A stretch of DNA of 64,000 nucleotides from Chitinimonas_A lacunae (GTDB taxonomy: Bacteria > Pseudomonadota > Gammaproteobacteria > Burkholderiales > Chitinimonadaceae), in NCBI RefSeq assembly GCF_042650885.1, contig NZ_JBHSBU010000001.1, forward strand, positions 2,914,001 to 2,978,000, read 5' to 3'. The position numbers were made by a program, and so were the translations under genes. Positions 39,031 through 47,737 of the stretch are shown here, in pieces. The notes under the pieces were generated by a model. The model saw only the letters and a list, made by a program, of their open reading frames with translations, made no database searches and had not been told where the DNA came from. Position 1 is the first letter of the stretch. The number at the start of each line of letters is the position of its first letter.

Positions 39031-39963
39031 ATGGATATCGCCCCGGTTCTTCCCAGCACGGCCGACAAGAAGGCCAAATACAACGTCGACAAACTCAGCA
39101 AACGACTGCGCCATGCAGTCGGCGACGCCATCGACGACTTCGGCATGATCGAGCAGGGCGACCGGGTGATGGTCTGCCTGTCGGGCGGCAAGGACAGCTA
39201 CACCATGCTCGACATCCTGCTCAATCTGCAAAAGAGCGCGCCGATCGATTTCGAGCTGATCGCCGTCAATCTCGATCAGAAGCAACCCGGCTTTCCCGAG
39301 CATGTGCTGCCGGAATACCTGACACAGCTCGGTGTGCCGTTCCGGATCGTCGAAGAGGACACCTACTCGATCGTCAAACGAGTGGTGCCCGAAGGAAAGA
39401 CCACCTGTGGTCTGTGTTCGCGGCTGCGGCGCGGCATCCTCTATCGGGTTGCCGATGAGCTGGGCGCCACCAAGATCGCGCTGGGCCACCATCGCGACGA
39501 CATTCTGGAGACGCTGTTCCTCAATATGTTCCACGGCGGCCGGCTCAAGGCGATGCCGCCCAAGCTGGTGTCGGACGATGGCCGCCATATGGTGATCCGC
39601 CCGTTGGCCTACTGCCGCGAGAAGGATATCGAGCGTTATAGCGAGATGCGCGAATTCCCGATCATCCCGTGCAATCTGTGCGGCTCGCAGGCCAATCTAC
39701 AGCGCGAGATGGTAGGTCAGATGCTCAAGGAATGGGACCGCCGCTTCCCGGGCCGGCTGGAAACCATGTTCCGTTCCCTGCAAAACGTGGTGCCGTCGCA
39801 TCTGGCCGATCCCAAGCGTTTCGACTTCAAGGGTCTCAAGACCCAGGACACTCCGTTTGAAGACGGCGATACCGCCTTCGACGAACCGGAGCTGCCGCAG
39901 GCCAGCGATCATCCACTGGCGCGGGTCAGCATTCTCGACAACCGCGACCGGTGCCACGACTGA
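39031..39963 (+). CDS. ttcA: tRNA 2-thiocytidine biosynthesis protein
   Basis: An ATP-dependent enzyme that thiolates C32 of tRNA using an iron-sulfur cluster. 310 residues. PP-loop SGGKDSYTMLD; two CxxC pairs (TTCGLCSR and IPCNLCGS) for the cluster; GHHRDDILETLFLNM is conserved. The ATG at 39031 gives MDIAPVLPSTADKKAKYNVD; longer in-frame upstream sequence is Pro-rich and lies in the intergenic zone. Its TGA overlaps the next gene's ATG (TGATG). Confidence 0.96.
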   Translation: MDIAPVLPSTADKKAKYNVDKLSKRLRHAVGDAIDDFGMIEQGDRVMVCLSGGKDSYTMLDILLNLQKSAPIDFELIAVNLDQKQPGFPEHVLPEYLTQLGVPFRIVEEDTYSIVKRVVPEGKTTCGLCSRLRRGILYRVADELGATKIALGHHRDDILETLFLNMFHGGRLKAMPPKLVSDDGRHMVIRPLAYCREKDIERYSEMREFPIIPCNLCGSQANLQREMVGQMLKEWDRRFPGRLETMFRSLQNVVPSHLADPKRFDFKGLKTQDTPFEDGDTAFDEPELPQASDHPLARVSILDNRDRCHD

Positions 39964-40742
39964 TGCGTTTCGGCCGCCGCAATAACCGCGCTCACGACGA
40001 GCCGGCCATCGATATCAGCGAGAAGGACGGCATTCGCTCGCTCCATCTCGGTTCCGAAGCCATCCAGAGCTCGATGCGGGTCAAGGATCCCTATGAGCTG
40101 GTGCTGAGCTATAGCCGCTGTATGTTTGCCTTCCTGCTGTTTCGCGACGAGCCGGGCAGTATGGTGGTGGTCGGACTGGGCGGCGGCTCGATTCCCAAAT
40201 TTGTTCATCGCCATCTGCCGCAGACCCGGGTAGTGGCGGTCGAGCTGCTGCCGCAGATCGTCAGCGTGGCGCGCTCGATGTTCCAGTTGCCGCCCGATGA
40301 TGAGCGGCTGCGGGTACTGGTGGACGATGGGGCGGCCTATATCGAATCGATGCCCGACCCGGTCGATATCATCATGCTCGACGCTTTCGGCCCGACCGGC
40401 ATTGCACCGCCTCTGTCGACCGAGCGCTTTTTCGGCATCTGCCGCGACCGGCTGACCCAGGACGGCGTACTGCTGGTCAATCTATGGGGTTCCGACCCGC
40501 GCTTTCCGACCTATATCGAGCGGCTGTCGAACGTCTTCGACGGGCTGGTGCTGTGCCTGCCGGCGCGCCAGAAGGGCAATGTGGTCGCCATGGCCTTCAA
40601 ACAGCCCTGCTTCAACCCGACCTGGGCCAAGCTAGACGAGCGGGCAACGGCGCTGGAAAAGCGCTATCCGCTGGAGTTCCGCGAGTTCGTTTCCGACCTG
40701 GCCAGGATGAATCTGCACAACGACAGACGGCTGCTGATCTAG
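39963..40742 (+). CDS. Spermidine synthase-like methyltransferase-fold protein
   Basis: A 259-residue protein of the polyamine aminopropyltransferase superfamily. MVVVGLGGGSIPKFVHRHLP, VVAVELLPQIVSVA and VDIIMLDAFGPTG form the nucleotide-binding Rossmann part, with the Asp of LDAFG at the catalytic position. The N-terminal beta domain is short, so aminopropyl transfer to putrescine is not assured. The ATG at 39963 overlaps the ttcA stop; a GTG at 39951 is possible. Confidence 0.8.
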   Translation: MRFGRRNNRAHDEPAIDISEKDGIRSLHLGSEAIQSSMRVKDPYELVLSYSRCMFAFLLFRDEPGSMVVVGLGGGSIPKFVHRHLPQTRVVAVELLPQIVSVARSMFQLPPDDERLRVLVDDGAAYIESMPDPVDIIMLDAFGPTGIAPPLSTERFFGICRDRLTQDGVLLVNLWGSDPRFPTYIERLSNVFDGLVLCLPARQKGNVVAMAFKQPCFNPTWAKLDERATALEKRYPLEFREFVSDLARMNLHNDRRLLI

Positions 40743-40818
40743 GCTTCCGGCCCCGCTTTCCATCGCCGTGGCAATGTGAAAAAATCGAGACAATTTAACG
40801 AATTCCACGGTGATAACC

Positions 40819-41331
40819 ATGCTCGACCGAGACGGCTATCGCCCCAACGTTGGCATCATCATCTGCAACGACAAGAATCAGGTGTTTTGGGGCAAGAGGG
40901 TTCGCGAGCATTCCTGGCAGTTTCCACAAGGGGGTATCAAGCAGGGCGAGACCCCGGAGCAGGCCATGTATCGCGAACTGATGGAGGAGGTCGGGCTAAG
41001 GCCGGAGCATGTGAAAATCCTCGGCCGCACGCGAGATTGGTTGCGTTATGACGTTCCGCTGCACTGGGTGCGGCGCGAATGGCGTGGCACTTATAAGGGA
41101 CAAAAGCAGATCTGGTTCTTGCTGCGACTGGTCGGGCGCGACTGCGATGTCTGTCTGCGCGCGTCGGACCATCCCGAATTCGATGCCTGGCGCTGGAGCG
41201 ACTATTGGTCGCCGCTCGATTCGGTGATCGAGTTCAAGCGCAATGTCTACCAACATGCGCTGTCGGAGCTGGCGCGTTTCCTAAAGCCATCGCCGCGCAT
41301 GCTGTCGCGTGCCTACCACAATGGTCGTTGA
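40819..41331 (+). CDS. rppH: RNA pyrophosphohydrolase
   Basis: A Nudix hydrolase that removes pyrophosphate from the 5' end of mRNAs and starts their decay. 170 residues. It starts MLDRDGYRPNVGIIICND. The Nudix box is complete (GGIKQGETPEQAMYRELMEE, then VGL). DWLRYDVPLHW and GQKQIWFLLRL are RppH-specific. The ATG at 40819 is preferred over GTG at 40810 by family start. It stands alone, 76 bases after the spermidine synthase-like gene. Confidence 0.96.
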   Translation: MLDRDGYRPNVGIIICNDKNQVFWGKRVREHSWQFPQGGIKQGETPEQAMYRELMEEVGLRPEHVKILGRTRDWLRYDVPLHWVRREWRGTYKGQKQIWFLLRLVGRDCDVCLRASDHPEFDAWRWSDYWSPLDSVIEFKRNVYQHALSELARFLKPSPRMLSRAYHNGR

Positions 41332-41415
41332 GCGTCGCGGGCTCAATGGCTTGGCGCCGTCAATGCGCACTTTGGCAACTTGGGATGCGTTCGCAAACAA
41401 GGTAATATTGTTGCT

Positions 41416-42432
41416 ATGCGACAACTATTACTTGTGACGGGCGGCGCCGGTTACATCGGCAGCCATACTTGCGTCGAGCTGCATCGAAACGACTACGACC
41501 TGGTCGTGATCGACAATTTCAGCAACAGCAAACCGGCCGTCCTTGAGCGTATCGGCAGAATCACCGGACGCCATCCGACCTGGTACGAAGCCGATCTACG
41601 CGACCGCGCCGCGCTCGACCGCATCTTTTCGCAATACCGCTTCGCCGGCGTACTCCATTGCGCCGGCGTTAAATCTATTGCCGAAGCCGAGCGCGATCCG
41701 CTCAAGTACTATCAGAACAACTTTGAAGCCAGCATGTGCCTGATCGAGGCCATGGCACACCATAATGTGCGGCGTCTGGTCTTCAGTTCCTCGGCCACCG
41801 TTTACGGCGAATCGGCCCGCGCGCCGTATCGCGAAGAAGCGCCGCTGGCGCCCAATACCGTCTACGGCCGCAGCAAGATGATGGTCGAGGAGGTGTTGCA
41901 TGATCTGGTGCACGCCGACCCCTCCTGGCAGATTGCCATCCTGCGCTATTTCAATCCGGTCGGAGCCCATCCGTCCGGCCTGCTCGGTGAAGACCCCAAC
42001 GGCATCCCGAATAATCTGATGCCTTATATCTGTCAGGTCGCCATCGGCAAGCTCAACGAACTCGCCATCTTCGGCCACGACTACCCCACCCCCGACGGCA
42101 CCGGTGTGCGCGACTATCTGCATACGGTCGATCTGGCCCAGGGGCATGTCCGCGCCCTGCAACATCTATTCAGCAATCCAGGCCTCGCCACCTTCAATCT
42201 CGGTACCGGACGCGGCTATAGCGTGCTCGAAGTGGTCCGTGCCTTTGAGAGCGCCAGCGGCTGCAAGATTCCCTACCGCTTCGCACCACGCCGTCCTGGC
42301 GACATCGCCAATTACTTCGCCGATGTCACCCGCGCCGCCGAAGTGCTGGGCTGGCGTGCTCAACGCGGCCTGGCCGAGATGTGCGCCGACAGTTGGCGCT
42401 GGCAATCGCTCAACCCCGACGGCTACCGTTAG
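41416..42432 (+). CDS. galE: UDP-glucose 4-epimerase
   Basis: Interconverts UDP-glucose and UDP-galactose (or the N-acetyl forms) for surface polysaccharide. 338 residues. The NAD-binding TGGAGYIGSHTCVEL is at the N-terminus; the catalytic FSSSATVYG serine and NTVYGRSK (Y-x3-K) follow; RYFNPVGAHPSGLLGEDP is typical of GalE. It is the first gene of galE-rmlB-rmlA-GT2; rmlB follows after 59 bases. Confidence 0.95.
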   Translation: MRQLLLVTGGAGYIGSHTCVELHRNDYDLVVIDNFSNSKPAVLERIGRITGRHPTWYEADLRDRAALDRIFSQYRFAGVLHCAGVKSIAEAERDPLKYYQNNFEASMCLIEAMAHHNVRRLVFSSSATVYGESARAPYREEAPLAPNTVYGRSKMMVEEVLHDLVHADPSWQIAILRYFNPVGAHPSGLLGEDPNGIPNNLMPYICQVAIGKLNELAIFGHDYPTPDGTGVRDYLHTVDLAQGHVRALQHLFSNPGLATFNLGTGRGYSVLEVVRAFESASGCKIPYRFAPRRPGDIANYFADVTRAAEVLGWRAQRGLAEMCADSWRWQSLNPDGYR

Positions 42433-42491
42433 TCCCTCCCCTCGCAGCCCGGTTCCCGCCGGCCGCTGCGGTAATTCGACAGGAGACCGCC

Positions 42492-43556
42492 TTGATTCTC
42501 GTTACCGGCGGCGCCGGCTTTATCGGCGCCAATTTCGTGCTCGACTGGCTCAAACACCACGACGAGCCGGTCGTCAATCTGGACAAGCTCACCTATGCCG
42601 GCAACCGCGACAATCTCGCTGCCCTGGCAAACGATTCCCGCCACCATTTCGTCCAGGGCGATATCGGTGATACCGCGCTGATCGCCGAGCTGCTGACCAC
42701 CCACCGTCCGCGCGCAGTGCTCAATTTCGCGGCCGAATCGCATGTCGACCGCTCGATCCATGGTCCGTCCGACTTTATCGAAACCAATATCGTCGGCACC
42801 TTCCGCCTGCTGGAAAGCGTGCGCCAATACTGGCTGGGCCTTGATGCTGCCGGGCGCGAGGCATTCCGTTTCCTGCATGTCTCGACCGATGAGGTCTATG
42901 GTTCGCTCGAACGCGAAGACGCCCCGTTCGCCGAAACCCACCCCTACCAGCCCAACAGCCCGTATTCCGCCTCCAAGGCCGCCTCCGACCATCTGGTCCG
43001 CGCCTGGCATCACACCTACGGCCTACCGGTGCTGACCACCAACTGCTCGAACAACTACGGCCCCTACCAGTTCCCGGAAAAGCTGATCCCGCTGATGATC
43101 GCCAATGCCTTGGCCGGCAAAGCGCTGCCGATCTATGGCGATGGCCAGAATGTGCGTGACTGGCTCTACGTCGGCGACCATTGCACGGCCATCCGCCGCG
43201 TGCTCGAAGCGGGCAGCCTCGGCGAGACCTATAACGTCGGCGGTTGGAACGAGAAGCCCAATATCGAGATCGTCCACACTATCTGCGCCCTGCTCGACGA
43301 GTTGCGGCCGCGGGCGGACGGCAAGTCCTACCGCGAACAGATCACCTTTGTCACCGACCGGCCCGGCCATGACCGCCGCTATGCCATCGACGCCCGCAAG
43401 ATCGAGCGCGAACTGGGCTGGCGTCCGGCCGAGACCTTCGAGACCGGTATCCGCAAGACCATCGCCTGGTATCTGGCACATCAGGATTGGGTCGAGCGCG
43501 TCAGCAGCGGTGCCTACCGCGACTGGCTGGCCACCAACTACGCCCATCGGAGCTGA
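42492..43556 (+). CDS. rmlB: dTDP-glucose 4,6-dehydratase
   Basis: Converts dTDP-glucose to dTDP-4-keto-6-deoxyglucose. 354 residues, starting MILVTGGAGFIGANFVLDWL. The catalytic triad is visible: STDEVYGSL (Thr, Asp-Glu) and PYSASKAASDHLV (Y-x3-K). The start is TTG at 42492, chosen because AGGAG lies six bases upstream and the NAD-binding strand begins right after it; no ATG is available. rmlA follows three bases after the stop. rmlC and rmlD are not in the window. Confidence 0.95.
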   Translation: MILVTGGAGFIGANFVLDWLKHHDEPVVNLDKLTYAGNRDNLAALANDSRHHFVQGDIGDTALIAELLTTHRPRAVLNFAAESHVDRSIHGPSDFIETNIVGTFRLLESVRQYWLGLDAAGREAFRFLHVSTDEVYGSLEREDAPFAETHPYQPNSPYSASKAASDHLVRAWHHTYGLPVLTTNCSNNYGPYQFPEKLIPLMIANALAGKALPIYGDGQNVRDWLYVGDHCTAIRRVLEAGSLGETYNVGGWNEKPNIEIVHTICALLDELRPRADGKSYREQITFVTDRPGHDRRYAIDARKIERELGWRPAETFETGIRKTIAWYLAHQDWVERVSSGAYRDWLATNYAHRS

Positions 43557-43559
43557 GCC

Positions 43560-44441
43560 ATGAAGGGAATCATTCTCGCCGGCGGTTCCGGCACCCGGCT
43601 CTACCCCGCCACCCTGGCGGTGTCGAAGCAGCTATTGCCGGTCTACGACAAACCGATGGTCTATTACCCGCTGACCACGCTGATGCTGGCTGGCATCCGC
43701 GACATCCTGCTGATCTCGACACCACAGGATACGCCGCGCTTCGAGCAACTGCTGGGCGATGGCAGCCAGTGGGGCATCCGGCTCAGCTATAAGATCCAGC
43801 CCAGCCCCGATGGCCTTGCCCAGGCGTTTATCCTCGGCGAGGAATTTATCGGCGGCGACAGCGTGGCCCTGGTGCTTGGCGACAATATCTTCTACGGCCA
43901 TGACTTCCAGCAATTGCTGACCAATGCCGCCGAGCGTCCCAATGGCGCCACAGTGTTCGCCTACGCGGTCAACGATCCGGAACGCTATGGCGTGGTCGAG
44001 TTCGACCAGCAGGGCCGTGCCATCAGTCTCGAAGAAAAGCCCAAGCAGCCCAAGTCGCGCTATGCCGTGACTGGCCTCTATTTCTACGATTCGCGCGTGG
44101 TCGAGGTGGCCAAGTCGATCAAGCCGTCCGACCGGGGCGAGCTGGAGATCACCGACGTCAACCGTCGTTATCTCGAATGGAACGATCTGTCGGTCGAGAT
44201 CATGGGCCGTGGTTATGCCTGGCTCGATACCGGCACCCACGAGTCGATGCTCGAAGCCTCGCTGTTTATCCAGACGCTGGAAAAACGCCAGGGCCAGAAG
44301 ATCGCCAGTCCCGAAGAGGTCGCCTTCCGCCAGGGCTATATCGATGCCGCCCAGTTGGAAAAGTTGGCCAAGCCGATGCTGAAGAACGCCTACGGTCAGT
44401 ATCTGATGGGTCTGCTGTCCGATACCCGTCCGTTCCGCTGA
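43560..44441 (+). CDS. rmlA: Glucose-1-phosphate thymidylyltransferase
   Basis: Makes dTDP-glucose from dTTP and glucose-1-phosphate. 293 residues. The nucleotide-binding signature GGSGTRLYPATLAVSKQLLP is at the N-terminus; VLGDNIFYGHDF, YGVVEFD and GYAWLDTGTHESMLEAS are conserved. Three bases separate it from rmlB and five from the glycosyltransferase, so the cluster is one operon. Confidence 0.97.
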   Translation: MKGIILAGGSGTRLYPATLAVSKQLLPVYDKPMVYYPLTTLMLAGIRDILLISTPQDTPRFEQLLGDGSQWGIRLSYKIQPSPDGLAQAFILGEEFIGGDSVALVLGDNIFYGHDFQQLLTNAAERPNGATVFAYAVNDPERYGVVEFDQQGRAISLEEKPKQPKSRYAVTGLYFYDSRVVEVAKSIKPSDRGELEITDVNRRYLEWNDLSVEIMGRGYAWLDTGTHESMLEASLFIQTLEKRQGQKIASPEEVAFRQGYIDAAQLEKLAKPMLKNAYGQYLMGLLSDTRPFR

Positions 44442-44446
44442 GCGCT

Positions 44447-45394
44447 GTGCGGGTCGGCCTGCTCGTTCCCACCCTCAATGCCGGGCCGGCCTGGCACGAC
44501 TGGCTGGCCGGCCTGGCCCGCCAGTCGCGCCAGCCTGACCGGGCGCTGGTGATCGATTCGGGCTCCGATGACGACACCGCTGCCCTGGCCCGGGCCGCCG
44601 GTCTGGAAGTCGAATCGATCGACCGCCGCGAATTCGACCATGGTGGCACCCGGCAGCGCGGCATCGACCGGCTGGCCGATTGCGCGGTAGTGGTATGCCT
44701 GACCCAGGATGCCATCCTGACCGATCCCACTTCGCTCGCGGCCCTGCTGAAGGTCTTCGACGATCCGGCCGTCGGCGCAGCCTGGGGCCGTCAGTTGCCC
44801 CACGCCGACGCGACACCCGTAGCGGCTCATGCGCGGGCATTCAACTATCCTGCCCAGTCACGCATAGTCAGTTACGACGACCGCCACCGCTACGGCATCA
44901 AAACTGCCTTCTGTTCCAATTCCTTCGCTGCCTGGCGCCGTGAGGCGCTCGACGCGGTAGGCGGTTTTCCCAGCGCGACCCTGCTGGCCGAGGACATGTT
45001 CGCCTGCGCCCGACTGCTCAAAGCCGGCTGGCGGGTAGCCTATGTGGCCGATGCAACGGTGCGTCATTCCCACAACTTCGGCTGGTTGGCCGAGTTCCGC
45101 CGCTATTTCGATACCGGCGCCACCCATGCCAGTGAAGACTGGCTGTTGCGGGAATTCGGCAACGCCGGCGGCGAAGGACTACGTTTTGCCCGCGCCGAAC
45201 AGCACTTCCTGCGTCAGCATGGCTGGCGCTGGCGCTTGGTGGCCGTGCGACAGCTCACGGCCAAATGGGTCGGTTATAAACTCGGCCGCTTGGCACCGCG
45301 TCTGCCGACCGGACTATGCTGCCACCTGAGCAGCCAGCCGGCCTATTGGTTGCGGCGAAATGAGACGGCTCAGGCTGACAAGCAAAATAAATAA
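44447..45394 (+). CDS. Family 2 glycosyltransferase, rhamnosyltransferase-like
   Basis: A 315-residue GT-A glycosyltransferase. It starts MRVGLLVPTLNAG; the acidic motif IDSGSDDDT, then DHGGTRQRGI and VVCLTQDAI are typical of rhamnosyltransferases (RfbN-like). AFCSNSFAAWRREAL and AEDMFACARLLKAGWRVAYV complete the fold. The start is GTG at 44447, with a weak ribosome site, five bases after rmlA. Its C-terminus (Gln-Asn-Lys) runs into an AT-rich repeat. Donor and acceptor cannot be told from sequence alone. Confidence 0.85.
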   Translation: MRVGLLVPTLNAGPAWHDWLAGLARQSRQPDRALVIDSGSDDDTAALARAAGLEVESIDRREFDHGGTRQRGIDRLADCAVVVCLTQDAILTDPTSLAALLKVFDDPAVGAAWGRQLPHADATPVAAHARAFNYPAQSRIVSYDDRHRYGIKTAFCSNSFAAWRREALDAVGGFPSATLLAEDMFACARLLKAGWRVAYVADATVRHSHNFGWLAEFRRYFDTGATHASEDWLLREFGNAGGEGLRFARAEQHFLRQHGWRWRLVAVRQLTAKWVGYKLGRLAPRLPTGLCCHLSSQPAYWLRRNETAQADKQNK

Positions 45395-45425
45395 AATAAG
45401 AAAAATTACTGCAAGATATAGAGCC
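45383..45425 (+). repeat. AT-rich dispersed intergenic repeat, GCAAGA subtype
   Basis: The GT2 gene ends in AAAATAAATAAAATAAG, followed by AAAAATTACTGCAAGATATA and GAGCC. It matches the 38.9-kb copy (GAAAAA, GCAAGA, ATAG-CC) and lies sense to the gene ending in it, as at yihY and the GIY-YIG gene. Confidence 0.45.
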
Positions 45426-46037
45426 AACTTTTGTCAGAAATATATCTTTTCTGCCTATCCTTCTGACTCCTCTTCCTTACCACGCCACGACAGTGAGCCC
45501 GCCCTGACTCAGTCGGGTAAATTGCGTCAGAGCCCGCCAGAATCTCTTTACACCTGGCCTCCAATCCCACCACCCAGCAGGAAACATCAGCCACAAAACG
45601 GCCTAGCGCATTTCCACTGCAATCGGCGTCGCAGCAAGTTTGGTTGAGCGCTAGGAGCCGGTGCTTTGAGGGCCGGACCCACTGATCCCGCATTGACTGG
45701 AAATACGCTAATGCTCCGCCACTGCTGCGCTGACAGTTACCTAGGGCGGAGGCATCAGGTGGTCGGGAAGAAGGGTAATCCACCCTATGAACTTGATTCG
45801 CCTGGACGCCAGGTTGAAGACGAATTGGGGTCAGCCAGCATCAGGTGTCTGCCTTGCTGGATGATTTCTGCTATCGGACGGGATGGGCTGGCAGGAAAAC
45901 GGGAGAAGAAAGGTTGATGCTGGGGAGAGGCAGGTGGGGATTAGCCGCAAAGGAAACTATTCAGACAAATCTTTGCAAGACTAATTGCGGAAGAAAAATA
46001 GAAATAATCCAACTCTGCAAAAACCTCTCCATCCTCT
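45395..46037. other. Gene-free 643-bp scar in the polysaccharide cluster
   Basis: Composition and codon pattern differ from both flanks, and no frame on either strand looks like a real protein. The longest, 125 codons on the minus strand (45406-45783), has no ribosome site, scattered Cys and no recognisable motif. GGGTAATCCACCCTATG at about 45773 resembles one arm of a 'TAGGGTGGATTA' repeat often found in intergenic DNA. The two genes around it converge. It may be what is left of deleted polysaccharide genes. Confidence 0.5.
46005..46035 (+). repeat. AT-rich intergenic repeat, CTGCAAAAAC subtype
   Basis: ATCCAACTCTGCAAAAACCT then CTCCATCCTC, directly after the 3' end of the sugar transferase gene and antisense to it. 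It shares CTGCAAAAC-CTCT with the copies at 62-94 and 36784-36830. Confidence 0.35.
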
Positions 46038-46670
46038 TCAATAAGCGCCTTTACGCCCCAGCACGACTCCGACGGTACGGAACAGGATGACCAGATCACG
46101 GCTGAAGCTCCAGTTGCGCACGTAATCGCTATCGAGCGCCACCCGATGCTCATAACTGGTGTCATTACGACCACTGACCTGCCACAGGCCGGTCATTCCG
46201 GGCCGCACGGCCAGATAGTCGGCCAGCTTGTCGCCGTAGCGCACCAGTTCGGCCTCGATCACCGGTCGCGGCCCGACCAGACTCATCTCGCCGCGCAGGA
46301 CATTGAACAGTTGCGGCAGCTCGTCGATGCTGCTGCGCCGCAGGAAATCACCGAGCCGGGTCACACGCGGATCGTTCTTCAGCTTGAATTCACGCTCCCA
46401 TTCGGCGCGCGCCTGCGGATCGGAAGCCAGCAGCTCGGCCAGACGGCGGTCGGCGTCAGGCACCATGGTGCGGAATTTGAAACAGCGGAACGGCCGGCCA
46501 TCGCGCCCGACCCGCAAATGGCCATAAATGGCCGAGCCACCTTCGGCGCGCAACCGCCACATCAGCAGCAGCATGGGCAAGGCCAGCAACAGCAACAGCA
46601 GCGTGGCACCGATCAAATCGAACAGACGCTTGGCCAGACGTCCGAGCAGGGCCGAATCGCGGCGCGCCAT
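46038..46670 (-). CDS. Undecaprenyl-phosphate sugar phosphotransferase (short form)
   Basis: A 210-residue membrane enzyme that starts polysaccharide repeat units by moving a sugar-1-phosphate onto undecaprenyl phosphate. One membrane segment (FDLIGATLLLLLLALPMLLL) precedes the catalytic domain: FRCFKFRTMVPDAD, LKNDPRVTRLGDFLRRSSID, ELPQLFNVLRGEMSLVGPRP and RPGMTGLWQVSGR. It lacks the large N-terminal part of WbaP/WcaJ. The ATG at 46670 overlaps the aroB stop by one base; longer frames overlap aroB. The sugar is unknown; galE and rmlAB nearby suggest the same polysaccharide. Confidence 0.92.
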   Translation of the reverse strand: MARRDSALLGRLAKRLFDLIGATLLLLLLALPMLLLMWRLRAEGGSAIYGHLRVGRDGRPFRCFKFRTMVPDADRRLAELLASDPQARAEWEREFKLKNDPRVTRLGDFLRRSSIDELPQLFNVLRGEMSLVGPRPVIEAELVRYGDKLADYLAVRPGMTGLWQVSGRNDTSYEHRVALDSDYVRNWSFSRDLVILFRTVGVVLGRKGAY

Positions 46671-47737
46671 CAGGCCAGCAGCCGACGCAGTTGATCGGGA
46701 TCGAGCCGATCCAGATAGGCATGGCCGAGACTGCGCAGCAGGACAAAGCGAATATGGCCATCGACCACCTTCTTGTCCTGGGCCATCCATTCCAGCCACT
46801 GCTCAAACGGCAGTGCCGGCGGCTCGACCGGTAGCTTGGCGGCCTGCAGCAGACGCTCGAGCCGCGCCACATCGGCAACGGCCAGATGTCCCAGCAGTTG
46901 CGAAGCCCGCGCGGCCAGCATCATGCCAGCGGCCACCGCCTCGCCATGCAGCCAGACCCCGTAACCCATGCCGGCCTCGATCGCGTGGCCGAAGGTATGG
47001 CCGAGGTTGAGCAGGGCACGCTGGCCTTCTTCCCGCTCGTCAGCGGCCACGATACGGGCCTTGGCCAGGCAGCAGCGTTCGATGGCCTCTGCCAGTACGT
47101 CTGGCTGCTGCGCCATCAGGGCATCGATATGGGTTTCGAGCCAGGCGAGGAATGGGGCATCGTCGATCAGGCCGTATTTGATGACTTCGGCCATGCCGGC
47201 GGAGAACTCACGCTGCGGCAGCGTGCACAAGACATCGAGATCGGCCAGCACCAGCTTGGGCTGGTAGAAGGCGCCGATCATGTTCTTGCCTAGAGGATGG
47301 TTGATGGCGGTCTTGCCGCCGACCGAGGAATCGACCTGAGCGAGCAGCGTGGTCGGCACCTGGATAAACGGCACGCCGCGCTGGTAGACCGCTGCGGCAA
47401 AGCCGGTCATATCGCCGACCACCCCGCCGCCCAGGGCGATCAAGGTGGTCTTACGTTCGCAGCGCTCACGCAGCAGCACATCGAAGATCTGGTTGAGGCT
47501 GTCCCAGGTCTTGTATTGCTCGCCGTCGGGCAGGATCACCTCGACCACTGCAATCCCCTCGGCTTCAAGCGCAGCCTTGAAATCGGCCAGATAGAGCGCG
47601 GCGACCGTGGTATTGGTGACCACAGCGACCCGGGGCTGTGGCAGCAGCGAGCGGATCAGTCCGGTCTGCCGCAGCAGACCACGACCGATATGGATGGCGT
47701 AGGGCGCGTGGGCCAGATCGACGTTAACGAGAGGCAT
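46670..47737 (-). CDS. aroB: 3-dehydroquinate synthase
   Basis: The second step of the shikimate pathway, NAD- and metal-dependent. 355 residues. LPDGEQYKTW, the NAD-binding ALGGGVVGDMTGFAAAVYQR, QVPTTLLAQVDSSVGGKTAI and the metal ligands in GHTFGHAIEAG and HGEAVAAGM are all present. It starts inside the aroK stop region (14-base overlap) and ends at the sugar transferase start. The pilMNOPQ-aroK-aroB order is classical. Confidence 0.97.
   Translation of the reverse strand: MPLVNVDLAHAPYAIHIGRGLLRQTGLIRSLLPQPRVAVVTNTTVAALYLADFKAALEAEGIAVVEVILPDGEQYKTWDSLNQIFDVLLRERCERKTTLIALGGGVVGDMTGFAAAVYQRGVPFIQVPTTLLAQVDSSVGGKTAINHPLGKNMIGAFYQPKLVLADLDVLCTLPQREFSAGMAEVIKYGLIDDAPFLAWLETHIDALMAQQPDVLAEAIERCCLAKARIVAADEREEGQRALLNLGHTFGHAIEAGMGYGVWLHGEAVAAGMMLAARASQLLGHLAVADVARLERLLQAAKLPVEPPALPFEQWLEWMAQDKKVVDGHIRFVLLRSLGHAYLDRLDPDQLRRLLA

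Noticed and set aside
45406..45783. A 125-codon minus-strand frame in the polysaccharide scar
   Set aside because: No ribosome site, no motif, scattered Cys and no codon pattern of the genome; kept only as part of a gene-free region.
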